The translations under genes and the position numbers were made by a program. A DNA stretch of 64,000 bases from Jidongwangia harbinensis (GTDB lineage: Bacteria; Actinomycetota; Actinomycetes; Mycobacteriales; Micromonosporaceae), in the NCBI RefSeq assembly GCF_020216025.1, contig NZ_JAIWNC010000042.1, positions 27,172 to 91,171 on the forward strand. Direction: 5' to 3'. Numbering within the stretch: the stretch's first letter is position 1; each line of letters starts with the position of its first letter. Under the pieces are notes generated by a model, which made no database searches, was not told where the DNA came from, and saw only the letters and a list, made by a program, of their open reading frames with translations. This document shows positions 27,901 through 36,086 of this stretch, one piece after another.

Positions 27901-28083
27901 GAGGTCATCGCGGAGGGCATCGAGACGACCGGCCAGCGCGACCAGCTGCGGCAGACCGACTGCACCTACGGCCAGGGCTACCTGTTCTCCCGCCCGGTCG
28001 CTGCCGACGACGCGGCCGAGTTCCTGTGCTCGGCCGCACTGCGGAACCACCACGCCCACTACGCCGTCGAGTACCGGGTATAA
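24994..28083 (+). CDS. LacI-type sensor fused to GGDEF and EAL domains (c-di-GMP turnover)
   Basis: The 1029-residue product starts at GTG 24994 with GGAAGGGGA upstream. Residues about 1-290 form a substrate-binding-like fold (LacI/ribose-binding type: NGLTIGVL, AFAGNPAQRDLRERYEAY, IVGFDDIDGV) without its HTH. A helical linker leads to GGDEF (GGDEF at about 666, intact active site) and EAL (VEALMRWRHP about 794, NVSNRQF, DDFGTGYSSL, KIDRSFV, IAEGIET). Both catalytic motifs are intact, so it may make and cleave c-di-GMP depending on ligand state. No signal peptide or membrane helix is seen, so the sensor appears cytoplasmic. It ends 3 nt from a convergent gene. Confidence 0.92.
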   Translation: MRNGLTIGVLSTSFGGTYFGRILGGIKRATVAAGGRIIAIQTLDAGTVNVDLSDPPEFRHPVAWDHISAFVIVLNAVDREYLTAIQATGKPVVMVSDDLDGFPCPVVLPDNRAGVREAVMHLVEHGHRTIAFAGNPAQRDLRERYEAYREALLEAGIQPRPDLLFDTGDNQETGGERAGRAMIAAGMPSTAVIAGNDYNAIGLMRTLTTAGYRLPQDQAIVGFDDIDGVVYLTPSLSSVRQSFDEIGSRAVEILLTQLDGREVPAGCYHVATPFVPRESCGCPDTLALGNPAATAPRSVTGADDLAAHLAAILEGTQVDPGAGAAIRRGADRITAAIQAAADGVPGPDSFELRKVLADLHGLQQRPESLVEIMRCVRTLGRHMVATARNAGDDVTAERVENCTDEIVAALGQSEARAQYYAGNAFAHTLNTQYQVSMNLLRSHEEGPRTLAWIEGTHARGGCLGLWSAQSADAAPADRTLDIVSMFQRGGPNGMLPALPVSTPRSFPPPEVIRWAELTADDMVFVAPMKVNASDWGMLAIVGPIEAWLSTGREMMNQWTALLTIALDHEAVLESLREREEWLQYAALYDQLTGLANRTLFMERLQQSIARAERRSNYQFAVLLLDLDGFKRVNDSLGHLAGDQLLVQVAQRIKECTRDADTAARFGGDEFAILLHGLAGPEWPVAVAERIHAALTAPFRLGDEEVVVSSSIGISLSATGYAQAEDIIRDADTAMYSAKGGGKGSHTIFNVDMHAKAVARLRTEADLRRALELDELEAHYQPIVRLDTGEVAAVEALMRWRHPTLGLIPPAEFLPIAEETGLMLPMGRWMLMEACAQLRRWHGVVPDAHNLRVSVNVSNRQFWHGRLLEDVRDCLRMADLEPHRLALEITEGVIMHDVKQARRMLAELHEMGVELHIDDFGTGYSSLEALYHLPIDALKIDRSFVSRLGTDERSAELARTIVQMGTNLGLEVIAEGIETTGQRDQLRQTDCTYGQGYLFSRPVAADDAAEFLCSAALRNHHAHYAVEYRV

Positions 28084-28086
28084 CAC

Positions 28087-29778
28087 CTAGCGGGCCGGGC
28101 AGACCACCAGGTTCGGCGGCGCGGGTACCCGCGCCGCCGGGGCGCAGTCGAACCGGGACGCGATCAGTGACCGCACCACCGGATCGGCCCCGGTCAGGTC
28201 GAACCATCCCGGCTGCCACACCAGATAGCGGGCCCGCCGGTCGCCGGTCAGGCAGCGCAGGTTGTCGGCGTAGCTGGGGTAGTCCCGCACCAGCGGATGC
28301 CGGGACGCCCGCTGCAGCCACTGCGGCGACGGATACCGGCAGGTCGTCGGATTGCCCATCACGTGCCCGACACTGCCGAACGCCAGGTACAGCACCGGCG
28401 TGTCCCGGCCGATCCGGTCGCTCAGCCGGTCGTACCCGTAGCTGGTCGGCGGCTTGTTGACGATGGTGTGGTTGTGCGCGCTGAACGCGACCGCGCTGCC
28501 GGGCAACGACGCCGGGAGCAGCACCGCGCACATGGCGACGGCGCACACCACCCACGACGGACGTTGCGGCCCGGCACCGGCGGCGCGCCCGGCCGCCACC
28601 CACACCACACCGGCGGCCACGGCCGCCACCAGCGCCGCCCCGGCCATCACCGGTTGCAGGTGGTGCAGGCGCCAGTCGGCCGGCAACCGGAGCAACACCA
28701 CCGCGGGTACGGCGACCAGCACCGTGGCGACGACCAGCGGCACCCGGGCCGGGGCGCAGAGCGCGAACGCGGCGCCCCAGACCGCCGCCGCCAGAACCGG
28801 GACGACCGCGAAGTGGTACATGAAGAACTCGCCCTGCCCGTACGCCGAGGCGACCGACACGCCCGCCGCCAACACCGCGAAGCCGGCGGCGAACCAGCGC
28901 CCGCGCCCCGGCGGCAGCCGCCGGATCAGCGCCGCCACCGCGGCCGGCGCCACGACCACGACCGGGCTGAGGATCGCCACGTTGCCCACCGCGTCGCGCA
29001 GGTGGTAGGCGTCCCGCCAGCGGAGCCCATGATGGATCGGCGACTGTCCGACCAGGCTCGCCTGATCCCGCAGCCACCACCACTCCCACGGCAGGAACTG
29101 TTCGGTCAGCACGTACCAGACGACCGTGACGACCGCGGTCACCGCCGCCGCCCACCCGGCCCGGCGCCGGCTCAGCACCGCCACCAGCAGCAGCGCCAGC
29201 AACCCGATCGGCGCGGTGGCCAGCTTGACGGCGACGGTCAGGAACGCGGCGGAACCGCCGAGCAGCGCACCCAGCCAGACCCGGCGGGGAGCGCACGCGG
29301 CGCCGACCGCGAGCACGGCCGCCAGCGCCGCCGCCCAGTCCGGCTCCAGGAAGTGCCAGGGCGGCGCGGCCACCAGCGCCAGGCCGGTGGCGACGGCGAT
29401 CACGGCGGCCGGCCGGGTGCCCAGGAAACGCCGGACGCCGAGGAACAGCACCACGGTCACGGCCAGCACGAGCAGCCCGGCCTCGATCCGTACGACCAGA
29501 TGCGAGACGGTCAGCGAGGAGTCACCGACCAGCACGCTCCGGCCCGCTTCCAGCCCGCCCACCAGCAACCGGTACGCCAACGGCCGCGCCACGAACACGT
29601 CCCAGACGCTCACCCCGCCGCGGCCCGCCGTCGCGATGCCGCCCAGCGCGTACGTCACGTCGCCGTTGAGCGCCGACCACCACGTCAGCGCGAGCGTGGG
29701 CACCAGAACCAGCGCCGCGACGACCAGGCCGACCGTGCGGTGGAGGCGCGTCCGGCCGGCGCTGCCCCCGGCGTTCAG
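28087..29778 (-). CDS. Polytopic membrane protein, glycosyltransferase-like (unassigned)
   Basis: The product has about eleven hydrophobic helices (about 15-435) followed by a soluble extracytoplasmic domain of about 130 residues with Cys (CRYPSP, CLTGDRR, FDCAPA). The layout recalls GT-C glycosyltransferases, with acidic residues in early loops (NGDVTYA, EPDW), but no family motif is firm. No ATG, GTG or TTG gives a natural N-terminus. A CTG at 29778 overlaps the stop of the upstream gene as CTGA and gives an Arg-rich start before helix 1; GTG 29703 would cut the first helix. Confidence 0.6.
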   Translation of the reverse strand: MNAGGSAGRTRLHRTVGLVVAALVLVPTLALTWWSALNGDVTYALGGIATAGRGGVSVWDVFVARPLAYRLLVGGLEAGRSVLVGDSSLTVSHLVVRIEAGLLVLAVTVVLFLGVRRFLGTRPAAVIAVATGLALVAAPPWHFLEPDWAAALAAVLAVGAACAPRRVWLGALLGGSAAFLTVAVKLATAPIGLLALLLVAVLSRRRAGWAAAVTAVVTVVWYVLTEQFLPWEWWWLRDQASLVGQSPIHHGLRWRDAYHLRDAVGNVAILSPVVVVAPAAVAALIRRLPPGRGRWFAAGFAVLAAGVSVASAYGQGEFFMYHFAVVPVLAAAVWGAAFALCAPARVPLVVATVLVAVPAVVLLRLPADWRLHHLQPVMAGAALVAAVAAGVVWVAAGRAAGAGPQRPSWVVCAVAMCAVLLPASLPGSAVAFSAHNHTIVNKPPTSYGYDRLSDRIGRDTPVLYLAFGSVGHVMGNPTTCRYPSPQWLQRASRHPLVRDYPSYADNLRCLTGDRRARYLVWQPGWFDLTGADPVVRSLIASRFDCAPAARVPAPPNLVVCPAR

Positions 29779-29996
29779 CCGAGCACCTGGTGCGTCACAC
29801 CGGCGGCCACGGTGACCGCGCCGGCGGCGAGGAAGGCGACGGTGCACCGCTCGGTGTGGCGGTCGTCGCGCGACTGCGGCCGGTCGAGGGCGGCCAGCAG
29901 GACGCCGTAGCAGGCGGCCAGAACAATGACGACGAAGGCAATCATGACCGTCGCTCGCTGGTGGGTCGGCGGAGGTAAGGAACGAACGCCGTCCAT
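29775..29996 (-). CDS. Small membrane protein, two predicted helices
   Basis: The 73-residue product starts at ATG 29996 with GGAGGGG 4-5 nt upstream. Two hydrophobic helices (about 18-40 and 50-72) are separated by an Arg/Asp-rich loop (DRPQSRDDRHTER). An internal ATG at 29945 has no ribosome binding site. The stop overlaps the downstream membrane protein by 3 nt, so they are likely coupled. No family was recognised. Confidence 0.65.
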   Translation of the reverse strand: MDGVRSLPPPTHQRATVMIAFVVIVLAACYGVLLAALDRPQSRDDRHTERCTVAFLAAGAVTVAAGVTHQVLG

Positions 29997-30111
29997 GGTG
30001 CCCCTCCGCCGGCGCCCGCGGGCGACCGTGGGCTGACCAGAAGATGAACGTCACTGTCCCGCCGGGCCCGGCTCCGTCCCGCGCGCAGATCCCGGCGGCG
30101 GACCTTCTTGC

Positions 30112-30207
30112 GGGGGGGGGGGGGGGGGGGGGGGGGGGGCCGGGGGGGGGGGGGGGGCGCGCGGGCGCGCGGGGCGGCCGCCCCCCCCGCCCCCCCCCCC
30201 CCCCCCC
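30112..30207. repeat. Poly-G / poly-C tract (inverted homopolymers)
   Basis: 28 consecutive G (30112-30139), CC, 16 G, a GC-only spacer with two GCGCG motifs, then 8 C, one G and 18 C. The two homopolymers are complementary and would form a very stable hairpin or G-quadruplex. The surrounding 29997-30258 holds no gene, and the ORFs called across the tract are artefacts of low complexity. Because the G-to-C mirror symmetry is what poly-G read artefacts produce, this may be an assembly flaw rather than biology. Confidence 0.85.
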
Positions 30208-30258
30208 GGCTCCAGGATTCGGCCAGCCGTCAAGATCCGGCCTGGCGCCGCGGACGGA

Positions 30259-33183
30259 TCAGGACCAGCCGGGGTGCCCTTCGCGGGCGTTGCCCGGGGT
30301 GAGGACGCGCTCGTCGGAGCCGTCCGCCTTCACGATGGTGATCTTCGGCCGGGCCAGGTCCCCGCGGGCCAGCCCGATCCAGCTGCCGTCGGGGGAGTAG
30401 GTCGGGTCCATCTCCCGGTCCGGATGGTCGGTGAACTCGCGGGCGTTGCCGCCGTCCGTGTCGACCAGCCAGATGTCGGACTTGTCGCGACCGGTGATGT
30501 GCGTGTACGCGATCGTCGAGCCGTCCGGCGACCACGCCGGGTCGACGCCGGGGCCTGCGTCGCCGGAGGTGATCTGCTGTCCCGGCTCGTCCGGGTCGTC
30601 CACCGACAGCAGGTGGAGCTGGGGTACGCCCTTGATCTGCACCCAGTACGCGATGGTCGAGCCGTCCGGCGACCACGCCGGATCGTCCTTCACCGCGTCC
30701 GACCGGGTGAGTTGCTTCGGCTCGGACTCGCCGATCGTGATCGTGAACAGTTGCGAGACGTCGCCGACCCGCCGCATGAAGGCCAACTTGGTGTCGTCCG
30801 CGGACCACGCGACCCGCCCGGCGACGTCGTCCACAATCTTCTTCGCGTTGCCGCCGTCGGCGTCACGGACCCAGATCGACGCCGTGTCGCCGTCGCGTTT
30901 CGTGGTGGCGATCCGGGTACGGTCGTTCGACCAGTGCGGCAGCGCGTGGCCCTCGGTGCCGGGCAGCGTGGTGCGTTCGGCGGCGCCCGGGGTGAAGCTG
31001 ACGATGTGGTAGCTGCTCGCCGGGAACGCGTCGCCCTGGTCCGCGCGGGCCAGCATGGTGTCCGTCGGGAACGGCGGCGGTTGCGCCGGGGCCGACGCGG
31101 ATGCGGCCGCCGAGGCGGGGCCGCCGGGTTTCGGGTCCGGGTCGTCGCTGCGGCTCATCGCCACCGCGGTAGCCGTGCCGGCCGCGAGCACCGTCACCGC
31201 GGCCGCGGCGATCATGATGAGCTTGCGGCTGTTGCCCTTGCCGCCGCCGCCGAATGTGGTGCCGGTCGCCGGCGGAACGGGCGGCGTGGGCGCGTAGTCG
31301 ATCGGGCGGCCGGGGGCGAACGGCGCCGCGACGAACCCGGGCGGGCTCTGCTGGGCCGGGTCGGCGAAACCCGGGCCGACGGATCCGGCGGGGTGCGGGT
31401 TGCCGATCGGCCCGGCCCCGGCCGTCGGCGCGCTCCCGGCTGCGGGCACGGCCCCGGCGGTGGCCCCGGCTGTGGGCGTGGCCCCGGCGGTGGTCCCGGC
31501 TGTGGGCGCGGTCCCGGCGGTGGCCCCGGCTGTGGGGGCGGTCCCGGCGGCGGCGCCACTCGGCTGAGTGTCACCGGGTCGGGCCGGAGCGGGTCCGGCC
31601 GGGTTCTGGACCTGCGTCCGGCCGGCCGTTCCTGCCACGACCGGGGTGTTGATCCGGGGCGCGTCCGTGCCGCCGCCCGCACCGGAAGGACTGCCGGGAG
31701 ACACCGCCGGACCCGTGCCGGACTGGACGACCCGCCCCACCGCCGCACCGCCACCCGCCGCAGCAGTCTGAGCCGCACCGGCCGGCGTCAGACCGCCGCC
31801 CGCCGCTCCACCGGCACTCGCCGGCGCACCGCCGCCCGCCCTCGCCACCCCGGAAGCCGCGCCCGCCGAACCGGCGGCGCCCGCAAGCCCAGCCGCACCT
31901 ACCGCGCCAGCACCAGCAGAACCAGCGCCAGCAGCAGAACCAGCGCCAGCAGCAGAACCAGCGCCAGCAGCAGAACCAGCGCCAGCAGCAGCAGAACCAG
32001 CGCCAGTAAGCCCAGCCGCACCAGCGCCGGCAAGCCCAGCCGCACCAGCAGGGCCACCCCCCGCGCCCCGCTCGGGTTCCGGCGCCACCGCCGCCGCGAA
32101 CGGCGACGCCCCGCCGACCACCGCCGCCGTAGCCACCGCCGCGCCCAACGCGATGCTGTGCTCCGGATGCGGATCGGCGACCACCGGACGTTCGAACGCG
32201 GTGGACAACAGCTGCGCCACCAACGGGATCCGGGACGAGCCACCGGCCAGCAGCACCGCGCTCAGTCCGGGGGCGTCCACCTGGGCCGAGCGCAACGCCC
32301 GGCGCATCGCGTCCACCGTGTCCTCCAGGGACGGCGCGATCATCGACTCCAGTTCGGAGCGGTTCAGCCGGACCCGGGTGTGCAGCCCGGGCAGCGCCAC
32401 CGGGATCATCACCTCGGTGTCGAAGGAGAGCGCCTCCTTCGCCTCCACGCAGTCGCGCCGGAGCCGGGCCAGCGCGGTCACCGCGTCGGGGTCGTCGGCG
32501 TCCAGGCTTTCCGCCCGGCTGCCCAGCACGCCGATCACGTGGCCGAAGACCGCTTCGTCGAAGTCGATTCCGCCGAGTTGTTCGATGCCCTCGGGCTCGC
32601 CGAGCAGCACGAAGCCGTCGCCGTCGCGGCGCAGCACCGCGGCGTCGAACGTGCCGCCGCCGAGGTCGTACACCGCGACCGTCTCGCCGGAGGCGATCCG
32701 CCGGGCGGTGGCGTGCTGCAGCGCGGCGGCCTCCGGTTCGGTCCGCAGCACCACCGGCCCGGCGTCGGCGAGCCGCACCGCCTGGTCCAGTTGCTCGCGC
32801 TTGTACGGTCCCCAGTTGGCCGGATGCGTCACGGTCACCGCGGTCGGCGGCCCGTCCTGGAGTTGCTGCACGCTGTCCAGCACGTGCCGCAGAAGCTTGG
32901 CGGTGAGCGCGTGCGCGGAGAACGGTGAACCGCCGACCAGGATCGGCACCGGGTCGCCGATCCGCCGCTTGAACTCGCGTGCCAGCCGGGCGGGCTCGGC
33001 CTGGCCGCGGCGTTCCGCGGCGTCGCCGATGAGGAGTCCGCCGTCCGGTTTCACGAACACCAGCGAGGGAATCTCGGGACGACGGGCGCCCAGGCGCACG
33101 ACGTCGACCCGGCCCTCCGCCCGGACCGCTGCCGCCGTCTGGGTGGTGCCGAGGTCGATGCCCAGGCCGTACTGAATCACCAC
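30259..33183 (-). CDS. Hsp70-like ATPase fused to membrane helix and TolB/PD40-type beta-propeller
   Basis: The 974-residue product begins with an actin/Hsp70 ATPase (about 1-355: GIDLGTTQTAAAV phosphate loop, VYDLGGGTFDAAV, LAGGSSRIPLV). A disordered Gly/Ala/Thr/Pro linker (about 360-640) and one membrane helix (about 655-678) follow. The C-terminus has PD40-type blades (AWSPDGSTIAY twice, TYSPDGSWIG, SWSNDRTRIA-type). Hsp70's usual peptide-binding domain is absent. This places the ATPase inside and the propeller outside, which is unusual. The GTG start at 33183 has AAGGT 9 nt upstream. The product of the next gene upstream is also a membrane protein. No partner is known. Confidence 0.85.
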   Translation of the reverse strand: MVIQYGLGIDLGTTQTAAAVRAEGRVDVVRLGARRPEIPSLVFVKPDGGLLIGDAAERRGQAEPARLAREFKRRIGDPVPILVGGSPFSAHALTAKLLRHVLDSVQQLQDGPPTAVTVTHPANWGPYKREQLDQAVRLADAGPVVLRTEPEAAALQHATARRIASGETVAVYDLGGGTFDAAVLRRDGDGFVLLGEPEGIEQLGGIDFDEAVFGHVIGVLGSRAESLDADDPDAVTALARLRRDCVEAKEALSFDTEVMIPVALPGLHTRVRLNRSELESMIAPSLEDTVDAMRRALRSAQVDAPGLSAVLLAGGSSRIPLVAQLLSTAFERPVVADPHPEHSIALGAAVATAAVVGGASPFAAAVAPEPERGAGGGPAGAAGLAGAGAAGLTGAGSAAAGAGSAAGAGSAAGAGSAAGAGSAGAGAVGAAGLAGAAGSAGAASGVARAGGGAPASAGGAAGGGLTPAGAAQTAAAGGGAAVGRVVQSGTGPAVSPGSPSGAGGGTDAPRINTPVVAGTAGRTQVQNPAGPAPARPGDTQPSGAAAGTAPTAGATAGTAPTAGTTAGATPTAGATAGAVPAAGSAPTAGAGPIGNPHPAGSVGPGFADPAQQSPPGFVAAPFAPGRPIDYAPTPPVPPATGTTFGGGGKGNSRKLIMIAAAAVTVLAAGTATAVAMSRSDDPDPKPGGPASAAASASAPAQPPPFPTDTMLARADQGDAFPASSYHIVSFTPGAAERTTLPGTEGHALPHWSNDRTRIATTKRDGDTASIWVRDADGGNAKKIVDDVAGRVAWSADDTKLAFMRRVGDVSQLFTITIGESEPKQLTRSDAVKDDPAWSPDGSTIAYWVQIKGVPQLHLLSVDDPDEPGQQITSGDAGPGVDPAWSPDGSTIAYTHITGRDKSDIWLVDTDGGNAREFTDHPDREMDPTYSPDGSWIGLARGDLARPKITIVKADGSDERVLTPGNAREGHPGWS
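31914..32010. repeat. In-frame tandem repeat in the Hsp70 linker
   Basis: About five near-identical 18 bp units (AGCAGAACCAGCGCCAGC type) encode Gly-Ser-Ala-Ala-Gly-Ala repeats in the linker. A further 27-30 bp series lies at about 31430-31560. Copy number changes would alter linker length only. Confidence 0.75.
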
Positions 33184-33253
33184 GGTGTCGACCTTAGGCC
33201 CAACCACCCGGCTCCGGCACCGCCGGACGGGCGTCCGTAGGTGCATGTCGCGG

Positions 33254-34306
33254 TCACGGCGTGACCGCGCACTTGGGCGCCACCACCCGCCACTGTGTGC
33301 AGAACGCCTGTGCCGCCTCGGGGTTGGCGAATCCGTCCTGCAGCAGAACCCAGAAGCCGGTGCCCTTGTCCTCCAGCACGTCCGAGGCCAGGCTGTCCAC
33401 CAGCTTGACCGGCATGCCGGCGGTGTCCAGCCGGGCCCGTTGCGACTCGGCCTCGGCCTTGCCGCCGTCCGGGCCGCGGTGCGGGAACACGTCGACGAGC
33501 GCGTAGGGGCGGGACACCGCGGGGGTGGTCGGGGTGGCCGCGGGTTTGGCGGCCCGTTTGGTGCCGGGGAGCGGCAGTCGGACATCCGACAGGGCGACCG
33601 CGGCGGTGGCGGCCAGCGCCAGCACGACCGCCGCGGTGCCGGCCATCCAGGACCGGACCCGCGGTTTGCGGCTGCCGTTGCCGGTGGCGGTGAACAGCGG
33701 CGGGCGGTCCGGGTCGTGGGCGTCGGTGACGGCGACGACCACGAAGTACGGCTTCGGCGTACCCATGAAGGGTCTGGCGGGTTTGGCGCGCACCAGCGCG
33801 GTGCGCGACTCGCCCGGCTCGAGACGCACCGCGGCCGGCTCGGCCGCGATGCTGCCGGCCGGCGGATCCAGCTCGGCCGTGATCCGGACCGGTGCGGGGC
33901 GGTCGCTGTCGTTGACCAGACGCAGGTCGAACGCGTGCGGTTCGCCGGTCCGCGCGGTCAGGGCACCGGACACGGGTACGGGCAGCGCCACCGTCAGCAG
34001 CCCGGTGGCGAATCCGGCCGGCTCGCCGGTGGCGGCGTCCAGCGCGTGCACCGTGAACGGCACCAGCGACGGGCTGGGCGGCTGGTCCGGCGGCGTCTGC
34101 AGGACCAGGTCGACGCCGGTGGTGGCGTACGGGTCCACGGTGACCGCGGGCGGGTCGACGGCCCAGCCGGCGGCCCGTCCCCGGGCCACGGCGAGGCGGA
34201 GGGCGGCCGGCGCGGCGGCGAGGTTGCGGAGTTCCACCGGGACCCGGGTGACCACGCCGGGTGCCAGGGTCACCGGCTCGGCCGGCAGGGTGAGTTCGAC
34301 GGTCAC
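33254..34306 (-). CDS. Membrane protein with C-terminal SPOR-like domain
   Basis: The 350-residue product has a beta-rich cytoplasmic N-terminus (about 1-215, with two Ig-like/hydrophobic strand segments), one helix (about 218-238) and an extracytoplasmic tail of about 80 residues. That tail (LVDVFPHR, AESQRARLDTAGMPVKLVDSL, FWVLLQDGFANPEAAQAFC) resembles SPOR/peptidoglycan-binding repeats. The GTG overlaps the upstream stop as GTGA, so it is coupled to the muralytic gene. Together with the Hsp70-like gene 70 nt downstream it suggests a cell-wall-associated complex. The domain call is by eye. Confidence 0.6.
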   Translation of the reverse strand: MTVELTLPAEPVTLAPGVVTRVPVELRNLAAAPAALRLAVARGRAAGWAVDPPAVTVDPYATTGVDLVLQTPPDQPPSPSLVPFTVHALDAATGEPAGFATGLLTVALPVPVSGALTARTGEPHAFDLRLVNDSDRPAPVRITAELDPPAGSIAAEPAAVRLEPGESRTALVRAKPARPFMGTPKPYFVVVAVTDAHDPDRPPLFTATGNGSRKPRVRSWMAGTAAVVLALAATAAVALSDVRLPLPGTKRAAKPAATPTTPAVSRPYALVDVFPHRGPDGGKAEAESQRARLDTAGMPVKLVDSLASDVLEDKGTGFWVLLQDGFANPEAAQAFCTQWRVVAPKCAVTP

Positions 34307-35901
34307 GGCACCGGGTCATCGGTCGCGGCGCCACCGGCGGCGGTGCCCCCGGACGGCAACGGCGCGCCGGCCGGGGTGACGCCCGGCAGGCCGGTGCCGG
34401 GCAGCTGGCCGATGGCGAGCGGGTCGGTGCCGGGCTGTCCGGTGCCCGGCTGGGCGGTGCCGAGCGGCTGGGCGGTGCCGGGGCGGTGCATCATCGGCGT
34501 GTCCAGGGCGTTCATCGCACCGGCGCCGGAGCGGTACTCCAGGCCGTCGCTGAAGCCGTCCGAGTCGCTGTCGCTGAGCTTGGCGTTCAGGCCCATGACC
34601 TGTTCCAGCGCGTCGTCCATGCCGTCCGCGTCGGTGTCCACGCGCAGCGGCGCGAGGCTGCCGTCGAGGTGACCGTCGGCGTCGCTGTCCGGCGCCAGCG
34701 GATTGAGGCCCTGCGCCAGTTCGAACGCGTCGTTGAGCTGATCGCCGTCGGTGTCGGCCTTGCGCCCGTCGGTGCCGTGGGTGATCAGCTCCTGGGCGTC
34801 GGTGAGGTTGTCGCCGTCGGTGTCGGCGCGCAGCGGGTCCAGGCCCAGGCGGCGTTCCAGCGCGTCGCTCAGGCCGTCCCGGTCGCTGTCCGGGCCGCCC
34901 AGTTCGGGTGGTGGCGGCGGGGGCAGCGGCGCCGCGACCGGCTCGACCACGGGAACCGGTGCGGGCACGGGCGCCGGGCCGGCCAGCGGTGTGGCGGTGC
35001 CGTCGGAGATGCCGGGCAGCACGGCGGCGTACTCGAAACGGTCGCCGGCGGTGGACTCGCGGACGCCGGCCCGGCGGTTCGCGGCCTCCACGATCTTGCC
35101 GTCGCCGAGGCTGATCGCGACGTGGGCGCCCGGCGTGCGGCCGTCGCCGGGACGCGGCTCGCGGTCGAACGAGAACAGGAGGGCGCCCGGCGTGTCCTTC
35201 GCCTTCTCGACCGGGATCAGCATCCCGCGTTCCTTCAGATGGAGATATTGGGCGGTGGCGCCGTCCGGGATTTTGGTCCCGGCCTGGTGGGCGGCCCACT
35301 GGGTGAATTCCGAGCAGTCGAATACGTCCGGGTTGTCGTCGGAGAGCTTGACCTCCGCGCCGAACACGTACGGGTCGCCGACCTGCGCCCGGGACACCCG
35401 CAGGAAGGTTTCCAGTGCGGCGTTGTCCCCACCGCCCGGATTCGCCTGCGGAGCGTCGTTCGTCCCACTGTCCGAACTGGACCCGCCGGACGCCGCGACC
35501 GGGTGGCCGTACCCGGGGGTGCCGGTCCAGACCCCGCGCCCGGGCCCGTCACCGTTGGCCACCGCGGCGTTCTGCGCCTCGTCCTTGTATCGCAGGTAAC
35601 GCGCGCTGTTTCCGCCGTGCGTCACCGTCCACGGCGAAATGTCCTCGCCTTTGCGGGACACCAGGAACGCCGCCTTCGCGTTGTCCTGCGGGTCGAACAG
35701 GTTGAACCGGGCCACCAGGTCCGGATGGGCGCGGCCGTTGATCTGCCACAGCCCGCGCGAGTCCTCGCCGCGGGGGTTGTGGGCGCGGCTGTTCCCGCCG
35801 GACTCGGCCAGCGCGATCGCGGTCATGGTTGCCGCTTCGTCGGGGTTGAACCCGGCCCGGCGGGCGAAACCGTAGATCTGTTCCGCTGCGTACCTTGGCA
35901 T
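34303..35901 (-). CDS. Muralytic protein: SLT-like domain, NlpC/P60 domain and DxDxDG calcium-type repeats
   Basis: From ATG 35901 (35946 is an alternative) the product is 532 residues. Residues about 1-110 resemble a lysozyme-like SLT module (TAIALAESGGN, GLWQIN). Residues about 165-310 match NlpC/P60 (catalytic Cys about 195 in FDCSEF; HVAISLGDGKIVEA contains the His). After a Pro-rich linker, six thrombospondin-type-3 repeats (DSDRDGLSDALE, DTDGDNLTDAQE and similar) span about 330-475. No signal peptide was seen. It probably processes peptidoglycan and may be used by the injection system or by the neighbouring membrane proteins. Confidence 0.85.
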   Translation of the reverse strand: MPRYAAEQIYGFARRAGFNPDEAATMTAIALAESGGNSRAHNPRGEDSRGLWQINGRAHPDLVARFNLFDPQDNAKAAFLVSRKGEDISPWTVTHGGNSARYLRYKDEAQNAAVANGDGPGRGVWTGTPGYGHPVAASGGSSSDSGTNDAPQANPGGGDNAALETFLRVSRAQVGDPYVFGAEVKLSDDNPDVFDCSEFTQWAAHQAGTKIPDGATAQYLHLKERGMLIPVEKAKDTPGALLFSFDREPRPGDGRTPGAHVAISLGDGKIVEAANRRAGVRESTAGDRFEYAAVLPGISDGTATPLAGPAPVPAPVPVVEPVAAPLPPPPPPELGGPDSDRDGLSDALERRLGLDPLRADTDGDNLTDAQELITHGTDGRKADTDGDQLNDAFELAQGLNPLAPDSDADGHLDGSLAPLRVDTDADGMDDALEQVMGLNAKLSDSDSDGFSDGLEYRSGAGAMNALDTPMMHRPGTAQPLGTAQPGTGQPGTDPLAIGQLPGTGLPGVTPAGAPLPSGGTAAGGAATDDPVP

Positions 35902-36086
35902 GAGCGCCAGCGTAGGACCCACAATCCACCGGTGTATAGCAGCCATTCATCTTGCACCCTAAGAATGCATTATTACCCGTCCGAGTTGGATCACCGACAC
36001 AGCCGAAAGAGCTATTGTTCTGATCGACTCGCGGGGCGCATCATGTCCAGGCGTGCGGCGGGGGGCGCCGCCTACCAGGGGGAAAC

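Noticed and set aside
30044..30400. Gly- and Pro-rich ORFs across the poly-G/poly-C tract on both strands
   Set aside because: Translation of homopolymers; no ribosome binding site and no conserved segment.
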